Shown here: piece by piece, positions 9,132-17,760 of the stretch
Layout of the letters: each line of letters starts with the position of its first letter
How positions within the stretch are numbered: position 1 is the stretch's first letter
NCBI RefSeq assembly: GCF_000741205.1
Contig: NZ_JGYW01000009.1
Location: 62,001 to 126,000, forward strand
Length of the DNA: 64,000 nucleotides
Direction: 5' to 3'
From: Bifidobacterium gallicum DSM 20093 = LMG 11596
Lineage (GTDB): Bacteria > Actinomycetota > Actinomycetes > Actinomycetales > Bifidobacteriaceae
The notes under the pieces: generated by a model
The model's database searches: none
The model's input: the letters and a program-made list of their open reading frames with translations, nothing else
Told to the model about the DNA's origin: nothing
Program-made: the position numbers and the translations under genes

Positions 9132-10454
9132 TCAGGACGCGTGTTCGTCCCGGGCCGCATGCACGCGCGTTACGGCTTCTTTGAGTACTGCAAGTTCTTC
9201 AGGTTCCGGCGGCCTGCCGTAGGAGTATTGCACGAAGCCACTTAATACGCTCAACTCGTCGGGTGCTGTCGACAAATCGGCCATCGTGCGTGGCCGACGC
9301 GCCATGGCGCCCACATACTGCGTGCGTTTTTCCAACGCATACGCATAGGCCGCGGAAAGACGCTGGTACAAGCCGCGTGGCATCGGGCCGTCCAACATGA
9401 TCTGCATGCTGACCCAATCGTCATGATGCAGGGGCGCCAACACGTCAATCAGTTCGTCAGGCGTGCCGGATACTTGCACGAGCGCGGGTTCGTCGGATTG
9501 CACGTCCAGCGTGCGCACACGGCGCACGCGCGCCGCCACCGGCGGTTCGTTGCGATCCTCAGCGTCTTCAAGCACATCAGTGTTGTGAGGCACATTACCA
9601 GTCGCGTGCTCAAAATCCACAATCACGACTTGTTTGCCATTGCCCAGGCGCGGTGGCACTGTGCGTTCGGAGAACGAATAGGCCAGCAAGGAGCCGCTAT
9701 AGCGCGCGATCGGCGTATGCATGGCGTCGCCGGTCACGGGGATTGTCACGCGTTGCGGACGGTGCAAATGGCCCAACGCCAAGTAGTCAAGGCCGCTGGT
9801 GCTAAACATTGATGCGGGCACGCTGTCGATGCCACCTACGGCGATGCCGCGTTCGGAATCGCTTTGCTCAGCGCCAGACACAAACGTATGCGCCATCAGT
9901 ACGGCCGGCACGTCATGATCCTGCTCGCGCCGACGTTCCAGGTCGGCGTGCACGAGTTCGAGTGCGGCTTGCATGACGGCCGCATGCGAACAAGCCACAT
10001 CATGGCCTGCCAATTTCGCCAACATGCCGCGGCTCGCGTCAGGGTTCAAATACGGCAGCGCATAGATCAGCAAACGTTGCCCACCCACTGCAATATCGAC
10101 AGGTTCGCCAATATATGCCAGATCACAGCGCATATGCACGTTCTCGCGCAACAAGCGCGAGCCCACGCCCAGGCGTGCTGCCGAATCATGGTTGCCTGGT
10201 GTCATCACCACGTGCAGCGCATGGCCGTTGACTTGCAACGCGCCAAGCCGCTCATAGGCTTGGTCGAACACGCGTACCGCATCGGCGCCCGGACGTGGCA
10301 GATCATAAATGTCACCCGACACGCACAACACATCCACATGTTCACACTCAATCGTGTCAATCAGCCAATCCAAGACACGGGTTTGGTAGTCGAGCAGGTC
10401 CATCCCCTTGAACCTGCGGCCAATATGCCAGTCAGACGTGTGCAGCATGCGCAT
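9132..10454 (-). CDS. sbcD: Exonuclease subunit SbcD (Mre11-like nuclease)
   Basis: Catalytic subunit of SbcCD, a Mn-dependent metallophosphoesterase acting as 3'-5' exonuclease and hairpin endonuclease. All phosphoesterase motifs are present: HTSDWHIG at the N-terminus, VSGDIYDLPRP, TPGNHDSAARLG, LMAHTFVSG and LGHLHRPQ. The 440-residue length is typical. The start MRMLHTSDWH matches the family's usual MKILHTSDWH; a second ATG two codons later is possible and the ribosome site is poor for both. Immediately upstream, a TATACT box lies 8 bases before the start, so the message may be nearly leaderless. The IS607-type element ends at about this point, so the native promoter may have been altered by the insertion. 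It probably cotranscribes with sbcC. Confidence 0.95.
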   Translation of the reverse strand: MRMLHTSDWHIGRRFKGMDLLDYQTRVLDWLIDTIECEHVDVLCVSGDIYDLPRPGADAVRVFDQAYERLGALQVNGHALHVVMTPGNHDSAARLGVGSRLLRENVHMRCDLAYIGEPVDIAVGGQRLLIYALPYLNPDASRGMLAKLAGHDVACSHAAVMQAALELVHADLERRREQDHDVPAVLMAHTFVSGAEQSDSERGIAVGGIDSVPASMFSTSGLDYLALGHLHRPQRVTIPVTGDAMHTPIARYSGSLLAYSFSERTVPPRLGNGKQVVIVDFEHATGNVPHNTDVLEDAEDRNEPPVAARVRRVRTLDVQSDEPALVQVSGTPDELIDVLAPLHHDDWVSMQIMLDGPMPRGLYQRLSAAYAYALEKRTQYVGAMARRPRTMADLSTAPDELSVLSGFVQYSYGRPPEPEELAVLKEAVTRVHAARDEHAS

Positions 10455-10480
10455 GAGGCTTCAGTATAGTGGCCGTTGTT

Positions 10481-10498
10481 AACTAGTTTGTTCTAGTT
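10481..10498. repeat. Inverted repeat at the tnpB 3' end
   Basis: AACTAG (10481-10486) and CTAGTT (10493-10498) form a perfect dyad separated by TTTGTT, overlapping the tnpB stop codon. In TnpB systems the guide (omega) RNA covers the 3' end of tnpB and the element's right end, so this dyad may be a terminal stem of that RNA or part of the recombination site. Its function is inferred only from position. Confidence 0.45.
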
Positions 10499-11772
10499 GA
10501 CATGGGAGCCTTGCGGCTTCCAGCTCCAAGCCTCACGCCGGGAGGGCTGCTTGGTTCGCGTTTCATCACGGTCTGCCTTCCACTGCTTGCAGTGGCGGGT
10601 CTTGTGTCCGTTCCGCGCGCGTTTAGCGCCTCCCGGGCACTCCGGGCGGCGTATCGTTCGATGTTGACGGCCGCGTTGAGGTCGCGGTCGAGGACAAGAC
10701 CGCACTCGGCACACGCGTAGGTGCGCTCCGCGAGCGACAGTTTGGCTTTCACCGCGCCGCAGGCCGAGCAGGTCTTGGAGGATGGGTGGTAGCGGTCGAT
10801 GACATGCAGGCGCGAACCATGCCGCACGGTCTTGTACGCGAGCTGGCGTCGCAGTTCCGCGAACCCGCAGTCCGAGACGGCCTTGGCCAGCGACCGGTTG
10901 CGCACCATGCCCGCCACGTTCAAATCCTCGATGCAGATGTCCGAGTAGCGGGTGGCGAGCATGTGCGTGAGCTTGTTGAGGGCGTCCATGCGGCTGTCGG
11001 CCATATGCGCGTGGACGCGCTGTACCTTCCGTTTCGCTTTGCGCCACCGAGCGGAGCCGACGGTCTTGCGCGACAGCGCGCGGCTTGCGTGGCGCAGCCT
11101 TCGTTCGCCGCGCTTGGTGTTGCGCGGGTTCGCGATGACGGTGCCGTCCGAGAGGGTGGCGAGCGTCCTGACGCCGAGGTCCACGCCAACCCAGCGGCGG
11201 GAGGGTTTCGGCGCCGCTTGCGCCATGGCCGTGTCGTCCACGGTCAACGCCGCCATCCAGCGTCCGGCATGGTGCGAAACCGTAATGCGCGTGACATGGC
11301 CCGCGCCGACCCGTCCGGCCACGTTCTCCATCGTGTGCACGCGTCCGATGCGCGGCAGCCGGACACTGTTCGGGTCGCACGCGCTTGGCTGCTTGAACCC
11401 GGTCGTGAACGCCACCTTCGGTGCGCTGCCTGATTTGCTTTTGTACTTGGGGAAGCCGACCCTGCGTCCCTTGCGTTTGCCGTCCTTGGATTTCTTCCAG
11501 TTCGACAGGGCGGCGCCCAACGCTTCAAGCCCTGTGTTGTACGCCTCCTTGCCGTTCTGCGGCCACCAGGGGGCGAGTTCGCCTTTCCATTCGTTCCACC
11601 AGCGGCGCAGCGCATAATAGGAGAAATCCAAGCCGCCGATGAAACCGCCGATTTGTCGGCGCACATGCGTCAACGCCGCATTGTACGCGAACCGCGCCGC
11701 GCCCGCATGGGATTCCAGCTGCCGCGCCTGCCGCGGGGTGGGGTCCAGCGCGACCTTGACGGCCCTAAGCAT
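10483..11772 (-). CDS. tnpB: TnpB, RNA-guided endonuclease of an IS607-type element
   Basis: TnpB proteins are the ancestors of Cas12: an omega RNA from the element's right end guides them to cut DNA, favouring retention of the transposon. This 429-residue protein looks intact. The RuvC motifs are WVGVDLGVRTLATLSDG (first catalytic Asp), ICIEDLNVAGM (Glu) and DRDLNAAVNI (last Asp). The zinc finger reads CSACGAVKAKLS...YACAECG. The N-terminal helical region MLRAVKVALDPTPRQARQLE matches the OrfB helix-turn-helix start. Its start overlaps the tnpA stop by 8 bases, so the two are translationally coupled. The C-terminal 40 residues are basic and disordered. Length and motifs suggest activity, which the sequence alone cannot prove. 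Confidence 0.93.
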   Translation of the reverse strand: MLRAVKVALDPTPRQARQLESHAGAARFAYNAALTHVRRQIGGFIGGLDFSYYALRRWWNEWKGELAPWWPQNGKEAYNTGLEALGAALSNWKKSKDGKRKGRRVGFPKYKSKSGSAPKVAFTTGFKQPSACDPNSVRLPRIGRVHTMENVAGRVGAGHVTRITVSHHAGRWMAALTVDDTAMAQAAPKPSRRWVGVDLGVRTLATLSDGTVIANPRNTKRGERRLRHASRALSRKTVGSARWRKAKRKVQRVHAHMADSRMDALNKLTHMLATRYSDICIEDLNVAGMVRNRSLAKAVSDCGFAELRRQLAYKTVRHGSRLHVIDRYHPSSKTCSACGAVKAKLSLAERTYACAECGLVLDRDLNAAVNIERYAARSAREALNARGTDTRPATASSGRQTVMKREPSSPPGVRLGAGSRKAPMSTRTN

Positions 11773-12349
11773 CCTGTGCCGCCTTCAACGCGGCGGCCGC
11801 CTTGTTCTTCGCGGCGCGACGCCCGTACAACCGGGCGCAGAACGAGGTGAGCGCTTCGGTCATGTCGCGTACCAGATCGTCGTCCAGCTCGGCGTCGTCC
11901 ACGACGACGATTCGCCGCCCCTGCGCCTTCAATGCGGATTCGACCAGTCCCGCATTCATGCGGGCGAGCCGGTCGCGGTGCTCCACGATGATCGTGCCCA
12001 CGGTCGGGTCGGACAGCAGTCGGTTGAGCTTGCGGCGCTTGTCGTTCATGCCGGAGCCGGTTTCCGTGACTACTTCCGGGTGTTCGACGCCCATGTTGAG
12101 GGCAAACGCCTTCAACCGGTCCGCCTGCCGTTCAAGGTCGGCTTTCTGGTCGCTTGAGGACACGCGCGCATAGCACACTGTGCGCGAACCGGCCATGGGG
12201 GCGCAAGGGGTCTCGTATTTCGGGTCGTGAATCAGGTACATGCCCGAGGGTGTCTTCTCCACGGGCACGGGCATCCTGCCCGTGCGGCACCATTTCCACA
12301 CGGTCTGCGGGTTCAGGCTTTCCCGCTCGGCCCATTCACGCACCTGCAT
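11765..12349 (-). CDS. tnpA: IS607-family serine resolvase-type transposase TnpA
   Basis: Small serine recombinase that excises and integrates the element. The N-terminus is a MerR-like helix-turn-helix (residues MQVREWAERESLNPQTVWKW), typical of IS607 TnpA, where the DNA-binding domain precedes the catalytic one. The catalytic serine lies in YARVSSSDQKADLERQ, followed by the conserved DRLARMNAGLVES. Length about 194 residues, as in the family. The chosen ATG follows TATACTGTACTC on the minus strand: the -10-like box is only 6 bases away, so translation may be nearly leaderless. An upstream in-frame extension would include the promoter-like repeat and is unlikely. Confidence 0.93.
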   Translation of the reverse strand: MQVREWAERESLNPQTVWKWCRTGRMPVPVEKTPSGMYLIHDPKYETPCAPMAGSRTVCYARVSSSDQKADLERQADRLKAFALNMGVEHPEVVTETGSGMNDKRRKLNRLLSDPTVGTIIVEHRDRLARMNAGLVESALKAQGRRIVVVDDAELDDDLVRDMTEALTSFCARLYGRRAAKNKAAAALKAAQDA

Positions 12350-12513
12350 GAGTACAGTATAGCATAGGATAGTGAATGATAGTAAGCTCAAACATTAGCA
12401 GCTGACAACCCCCAATCCCGCACACCCCAATCTGTCCACACTCTGCGGGCCGCCCAGCATTCTCTGCCATTCCAGCCTGCCCTTCCGGCGCGTCTTCCTT
12501 CCTGCGTCAGCGG
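12350..12513. other. Left flank of the IS607-type element
   Basis: This stretch holds the left end of the element. It contains the closely spaced direct repeats GATAGT (12368-12373 and 12379-12384) and a minus-strand TATACT box (12357-12362) close to the tnpA start. Short direct repeats at the left end bind the transposase in characterised IS607 elements; here that is an inference. The remainder up to 12513 shows no gene or strong hairpin. Confidence 0.45.
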
Positions 12514-15500
12514 TTATCCGAGCAACGCAAGCACATCATCACGTGTCATGGCCGCCACATTGACGCTGGATTGTGTGTCGAGTAGCGTGCGTGCCAGCTC
12601 GCTTTTGCGTTCCTGCAGCCCGAGGATGCGTTCCTCAACCGTGTCACTCGCCACGATCTTGTACACGTTGACCGTATGCCGCTGGCCGATGCGGTGCGCA
12701 CGATCGGTGGCCTGGTTTTGCGCGGCTTCATTCCACCACGGGTCGGCATGAATGACGACGGACGCTCCCGTCAAGTTCAATCCGGTGCCACCCGCTTTCA
12801 ACGAGATCAGCATGACGGGCGTGTCATCCATGTTGAACGTGTCGACGAGTTCAAGCCGGCGCTGTTTGGGCGTTGAACCCGTGATCGCCATGTGGGCCAC
12901 GCCCAGTTCGTCAAGCATGTCGGCAATCAGGTCAAGGAAGCTCACAAATTGGCTGAATATCAGCACTTTCTGCCCCGATTCACGTGCGGCCGTCACGAGT
13001 TCGGCAATCGCATCCATTTTCGCTCCGGCATGGCTCACGTTTTCGAACACGAGCCGGGGATCGCAGCACAACTGACGCAGCTGTGTCAACGCCGACAGCA
13101 CTTGGAACCGGTCCTCGTTCATGTCTTGGCTTGACTGCAACATCATGCGCAGCTTGCGTTCCGACGCCGCATAAAGTTTGCGCTGCTCCCCCGTCAACGC
13201 CACGTCAATGACACTTTCGGTTTTCTCGGGCAGGTCCGTGAGCACGTCACGTTTGAGACGGCGCAAGATGAACGGCCGCACGGCATGGTGCAAGCGTTGC
13301 GCCACGTCGTCGCGCCCGTCAAGCATCGGTTTTTCATACGTGTCACGGAACGAGCGGTATGAGCCCAAAAATCCGGGCATCAGAAAATCAAAGATGCTCC
13401 ACAACTCGCTCAACCGGTTCTCAATCGGCGTGCCGGTCAACGCGAACCGGTGCCTGGCTTGAGCCCGTTTGACGGCTTGCGCGATTTTCGTCGCGGGATT
13501 CTTGATCGCTTGCGCTTCGTCCAACACCATGACGAGCCAACGCTGGTCTGCGAGGTCGTCAATATCAAGCCGGAACACATCGTATGAGGTGACGACCACG
13601 CCCGTCAGGTCCGCATACTGCTTCCTGCGTTGCGCTTTGGCTCCAGCCACCACGCTCACCGGCAAGTCAGGAGCAAAGTTGCGTAATTCACGCGCCCAGT
13701 TGTACACGAGTGACGCTGGACACACCACCAGACACGGGTCAGGTTGGCGTTGTTCTTGTATTGATTCCTGTTGTTCGCGCGCTGTGGCATCCACCAACAC
13801 GCTAATCATTTGCACGGTCTTGCCCAACCCCATGTCGTCGGCCAAAATACCGCCCAAATGTTTGTCCATCAAAGTGCGCAGCCAACGGTAGCCTTCCAGC
13901 TGGTAGGGTCGCAGCGTGGCATGCAACGCTGCGGGCACCACGTAGCGTTGCGGATCGACGACTTTCACGTCGCCAATATAGTCGCGAAACGACGGCGCCT
14001 GCTCAATCAGGTCCTCGTCTTCACCGTCCAACAGGAACGCTTGCACAGCCGGCACACTCGCCTGCCCGTTGGCCAATGCCGACAATGACAGATGGTAGCG
14101 TTCCACAAGCGCATTGGCTTGGGCGATGTCGGGACTGTCCAAACGCATGAACGTGCCATCGGCAAGACGATGATAGGTTTTGCGTTTACGGTAGCTGTCC
14201 AAAATGGCTGCAACTTCGGACTCGTCGATTTCATCAGCCATCGGTGTGACGCGCACCAAATCGCTCGTCACCGACAATCCGAGACGCACGTGCGCGGGTT
14301 TTTCGCGCATGAAACCCGTGACTTTATCAGTCGTGAACACGTCGCCTACGCTTCGTAATGCGTCAATACCCTCGTTCAACAGCGTCAGAAGCTCACCAGA
14401 GGAATCAATATCCAAATACGGGGCGCAACGCGGGGCGTCAGCAGGCACGGGAATCGAAGCCGAACCCGGTCGAGACACGGGATACGGCGTGTGAAAGTAG
14501 ACGCCCGTGACTTGCCGCGCGAACTCTTCGGCCGTCTCGTTGCGCATGACGCGCACTTGCGGCGTGATCGCGGACGGTCCGAACGCCATATGCTCAGCGA
14601 ACACGTCGAAACGTTGACCGTCGTATTCAGCGAACGTTTCGCACACAATCAGCCCGTCGTCACTGCGATCCAAATAGAACGCGAGCCGACACGGTGCACT
14701 GGAGCGGGCTTGCAATGGTGCCGGCACTGACACTCCTTGGCCGAACGCCGTGAGCACGGGAGTGATCGACTGTGCAAAATGAGCGAAATCAGCCTGCCCG
14801 ATCACGAGCGGACCGATTGTGGAACCCAGTTGTTTGAGCACGTCAAGAGCCGTCATGTCAAACGGCGGCGTGTGCACAAACCTGAGCAGACCGTCACGCG
14901 TAGAGACCAGCAGGAACGCATGATGGTCATCACTGCAGCCGTCCAACACGGTCAGGTCACGCGTCAACGTGTAGGCGGCAGGCAGCGTGGCATGCGCATC
15001 ATCATCAGAGTGCGGGTCGGGTTCGAGCGGGGCTCCTGCGGCGTCCAAAGCCGAGAACGTGAATCCCAAATCCGCAAACTGCAGTGGACCGTCAGTGTCA
15101 GTACCCGTGATGCGCGTGGACTGCGGTTCGGTTTGCCGGTAGCGCGGATCAGTGACAGTCAGTTCGTCGCCACTGTGCATCAGGGCCGTCAACAACGCCA
15201 TGAGCTGACCCAACGAAATGCAGATGCGGTTATAGGGCACACGGGCCATGCCATAGAAATCATTGCGGAACGACGCATCGTTGGCGGCCGTGTAAGCGCG
15301 GCAAATATCGGTCAACACAGTGATCAGCTGCTGATCATGGCTCGCAAACATTGAACGTTTGGGCACAAACTCCCATTTGGCGCCAAACCGGTAGCGCAAC
15401 CCTTTACGCAGCGCACGCATCAGCGTCGGAATTTTCTGAATGCGATACCAGCGCCCCTGCACATAGACCTGCAAACGGAACGCCCAATGAATGTCGTCGT

Positions 15501-16179
15501 CATCACCGCTGGGCGCGTCAAGTTCCACACGCAATCGCAGCGGCTCATCAGGCACGGCATGCGCCGCATTTGCAGCGCTGTGGACCAGGTAACCGCCCAT
15601 CGTGCTGTGGCGCATGAACGTCTCTTGCAGTTCTGCGACCGTGTCGGGCCGGTCCGCATCGGCACTGGCCATCAGGGACGCCAACCATGGCGACGAAGGC
15701 ACCGCGCGAGGAACCTGTGCTTCACCATGCATTCTGCGGCCGGTACGGCGGCGATGCATGCGGTCTTGGGAACGTTGCGGCGGCGTCACGGCACGCAGTT
15801 GGGCGACGGCGCGCATGAACTCGGGGTCCGACCAGATGCCATCGTCGCCGTCTTGCACGGCCGGCATATCAGTGTGCAGGGCGCGGTCGGCACCCGTGAC
15901 AGGGTCCACGTCGTGCACGCCGCCAAACGCGCGGTCGTCGTCCACGTCAATGGCGGATTCGTCGGTGTCCCATGGTTCAGCCATGCCATCGGTCTCTTCC
16001 ATGATGTCGATGCCGTCCATGCCATCCAGGTCGTCACTGGTCGATCCGGCCCGATGCCGGCCACGCTTGGGGGCGCCAAGGCGCGAGCGGCGCTGGCGAC
16101 GTTGGTCGGCCCGGTGGCGTGACAAGCCGTATGGCGTGTCATCCATGTCATCAGCGGGTTCATACGTGAAGTTATCCAT
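12514..16179 (-). CDS. SNF2/Swi2-family DEAD-like helicase with N-terminal SNF2-associated region
   Basis: ATP-dependent DNA translocase of about 1221 residues that probably remodels protein-DNA complexes, for example by displacing stalled RNA polymerase. Roughly the first 120 residues are acidic/basic low complexity. A bacterial SNF2-associated region follows up to about residue 730. The motor has YQLEGYRWLRTLMDKHLGG, Walker A LADDMGLGKTVQMI (near 780), VLDEAQAIKNP (near 890), the C-terminal helicase lobe with KVLIFSQFVSFLDLIADML, and the signature TDRAHRIGQRHTVNVYKIV. The start is the ATG after AAGGATTGCTG; a TTG two codons earlier is spaced worse. It follows the DEDDh exonuclease gene by about 140 bases on the same strand. 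The IS607-type element lies directly downstream. Confidence 0.93.
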   Translation of the reverse strand: MDNFTYEPADDMDDTPYGLSRHRADQRRQRRSRLGAPKRGRHRAGSTSDDLDGMDGIDIMEETDGMAEPWDTDESAIDVDDDRAFGGVHDVDPVTGADRALHTDMPAVQDGDDGIWSDPEFMRAVAQLRAVTPPQRSQDRMHRRRTGRRMHGEAQVPRAVPSSPWLASLMASADADRPDTVAELQETFMRHSTMGGYLVHSAANAAHAVPDEPLRLRVELDAPSGDDDDIHWAFRLQVYVQGRWYRIQKIPTLMRALRKGLRYRFGAKWEFVPKRSMFASHDQQLITVLTDICRAYTAANDASFRNDFYGMARVPYNRICISLGQLMALLTALMHSGDELTVTDPRYRQTEPQSTRITGTDTDGPLQFADLGFTFSALDAAGAPLEPDPHSDDDAHATLPAAYTLTRDLTVLDGCSDDHHAFLLVSTRDGLLRFVHTPPFDMTALDVLKQLGSTIGPLVIGQADFAHFAQSITPVLTAFGQGVSVPAPLQARSSAPCRLAFYLDRSDDGLIVCETFAEYDGQRFDVFAEHMAFGPSAITPQVRVMRNETAEEFARQVTGVYFHTPYPVSRPGSASIPVPADAPRCAPYLDIDSSGELLTLLNEGIDALRSVGDVFTTDKVTGFMREKPAHVRLGLSVTSDLVRVTPMADEIDESEVAAILDSYRKRKTYHRLADGTFMRLDSPDIAQANALVERYHLSLSALANGQASVPAVQAFLLDGEDEDLIEQAPSFRDYIGDVKVVDPQRYVVPAALHATLRPYQLEGYRWLRTLMDKHLGGILADDMGLGKTVQMISVLVDATAREQQESIQEQRQPDPCLVVCPASLVYNWARELRNFAPDLPVSVVAGAKAQRRKQYADLTGVVVTSYDVFRLDIDDLADQRWLVMVLDEAQAIKNPATKIAQAVKRAQARHRFALTGTPIENRLSELWSIFDFLMPGFLGSYRSFRDTYEKPMLDGRDDVAQRLHHAVRPFILRRLKRDVLTDLPEKTESVIDVALTGEQRKLYAASERKLRMMLQSSQDMNEDRFQVLSALTQLRQLCCDPRLVFENVSHAGAKMDAIAELVTAARESGQKVLIFSQFVSFLDLIADMLDELGVAHMAITGSTPKQRRLELVDTFNMDDTPVMLISLKAGGTGLNLTGASVVIHADPWWNEAAQNQATDRAHRIGQRHTVNVYKIVASDTVEERILGLQERKSELARTLLDTQSSVNVAAMTRDDVLALLG

Positions 16180-16322
16180 CAGCAATCCTTAGGTGTCCGT
16201 CACTGCAAGGCATGTCAGCGCAAGCGGCGTGAAACATATGCGTGAAACTGCTTGGGTTGGGTCAACGATGCGTGGCCATCAGCAACCACCACGTGGGATC
16301 AACGCATGCGAGCGCTCGCATG

Positions 16323-17699
16323 TCAACGTCTCGCACTTCTGGGTCGGCAACGTTTGCCACCCACGCCGCTACTGCCATCCGCGGCGAACGGGCCTTCGTG
16401 CGCTTGCTTGAGTTGGGCCAGATGTGTGCGCATGGCTTCGAGCATGATGTGCGCGTCCTCAAGGCCCAGATGCCGCTCTCCCATGTCGGTTGGCAACGAG
16501 CCCATGCGTTGCGCATAGGCTTCGAGACGGTTGTCGCCATAGGGATGTTCGTCGTCGGGCATCGATCCGGCATCCCATTGACGGCTCATGGGCAATGTGT
16601 CAATGATCGTGATATGGCCATCGCGATACGCTTCGGCGTATCCGGCGATGTTGAACATGAAGAACTTGTGTTCGAACGTGGCGTTGTGTGCGACATACGG
16701 GTGTTGCATCAGCACGTTGAGCAGTCCCTGTTGCGCTTGCGGCCATTCATCAAACGGCCGGTATTGCGCGGCTCCACGTTCGCGCACATCAATGCCTGTC
16801 AGTTCGCGGATGAACTCGTTGTCGAGTGTGGCCGCGAGCCTTGGTACGCCGAATGCGAGACGGGCTTGGCCGTACGCATGCTGCGGCGCATACGCAGGGT
16901 CCGCATACATCGCGTATTGGGTGTGGCCGTCAGGGCTTGGCGACTGCAGGTTCATCAGTTCAAATCCCACATCAATGATGTAGTCACGGTATGCCTGCAC
17001 GCCGGTGGTTTCAATGTCAACGCCCACAACCGTGTCCACATCACGTCCGGGCAAGTAGGCGTTGCGCCAACTGGAATCCCCCGATGAGTGAGAACGCGCC
17101 GAATTCAAACCTGTATGATCGGTTGACGGCGCATCTACGCGCGGTTCGGCATGTGACGGTGAGCTCTCATCGGCCGCCTTTGGTTGTGTGGCGCGTACGA
17201 CGGCGCGCAACCAGGCGATTTCGTCACACAGCCGCCTGTTGAGCCATGCCACGGCGCGTGCGAGCGCGAATGAATCCAGTGTGCGCTCGAAATCGCGCAT
17301 GAATGTTGTGGTGGCTTGTTTGAGCATCGCTTCCACGCGTTTTCGCGTGCGATAATCCTCACCGAGCGCTTGGGATGCGGCCTCATGCAATGCCGCATCG
17401 GGGTGCAGCGAGGCCAGGTCAACGCCCAGCACATCAATATCCGCGGCAAGTGCTGCGCCAAGACCACGTTCCACGTCAATGTTGGCGAACCACTGCCAGT
17501 CAATAGCGTTGCCGTCGCTGTCTTGCGGCATGACGGTGGCCCATTGGCCGGCGTCGGCCAACGCGTCAAACAACCAGGCATGCGAAGTTGAGGCGTGTTC
17601 CGGTGCGGGCCCGGCAACGCCGATGCCCGTCTGGGCGACGTTTGAGTCGTCGTCCAGACGGGCATCGGATGGACTTGAGGAAGGTGATGTTGCGCTCAT
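16323..17699 (-). CDS. DEDDh 3'-5' exonuclease (DnaQ-like)
   Basis: Exonuclease of the DnaQ/RNase T superfamily. The catalytic motifs are ExoI VVGVDIETTG (near residue 228), ExoII HNATFEHKFF (near 340) and ExoIII HLGLEDAHIM (near 413), giving the D-E-D-D residues and the His of the DEDDh class. The domain occupies only the C-terminal half. The N-terminal 200 residues are acidic, helical and not recognised, and Ser-rich linkers flank position 180. The C-terminus ends in a short basic tail. Length 458 is longer than a polymerase epsilon subunit, so it is probably a repair or processing exonuclease. AGGAAGG lies very close to the start codon. It sits directly upstream of the SNF2 gene, suggesting a joint role. 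Confidence 0.88.
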   Translation of the reverse strand: MSATSPSSSPSDARLDDDSNVAQTGIGVAGPAPEHASTSHAWLFDALADAGQWATVMPQDSDGNAIDWQWFANIDVERGLGAALAADIDVLGVDLASLHPDAALHEAASQALGEDYRTRKRVEAMLKQATTTFMRDFERTLDSFALARAVAWLNRRLCDEIAWLRAVVRATQPKAADESSPSHAEPRVDAPSTDHTGLNSARSHSSGDSSWRNAYLPGRDVDTVVGVDIETTGVQAYRDYIIDVGFELMNLQSPSPDGHTQYAMYADPAYAPQHAYGQARLAFGVPRLAATLDNEFIRELTGIDVRERGAAQYRPFDEWPQAQQGLLNVLMQHPYVAHNATFEHKFFMFNIAGYAEAYRDGHITIIDTLPMSRQWDAGSMPDDEHPYGDNRLEAYAQRMGSLPTDMGERHLGLEDAHIMLEAMRTHLAQLKQAHEGPFAADGSSGVGGKRCRPRSARR

Positions 17700-17715
17700 G
17701 CCTTCCTACTGTAGA

Positions 17716-17753
17716 CGGTTTGCCAGGTTAGCGCATGCCTGGTTGGCAAACCG
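17716..17753 (-). terminator. Terminator hairpin after the S10 peptidase gene
   Basis: CGGTTTGCC (17716-17724) pairs with GGCAAACCG (17745-17753), with an AGG/CCT extension inside. It lies 8 bases past the stop of the S10 gene and just before the exonuclease start. There is no U-tract, as is common for high-GC actinobacterial terminators. Confidence 0.6.
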
Positions 17754-17760
17754 CATGGCG

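Larger units (their letters stand above)
10460..12400 (-). mobile_element. IS607-type insertion sequence (tnpA-tnpB), ends approximate
   Basis: Two overlapping minus-strand genes, a serine resolvase-type TnpA followed by TnpB, define an IS607-family element between the SNF2 helicase gene and sbcD. IS607 elements lack terminal inverted repeats and target duplications, so the ends can only be bracketed. The right end lies between the tnpB stop (10483) and the sbcD start, the left end between the tnpA start and the SNF2 stop at 12514. An octamer CAGTATAG occurs in the same orientation near both ends (10462-10469 and 12355-12362). Local GC and codon use look richer than in the flanking genes, suggesting recent acquisition. 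Confidence 0.8.
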
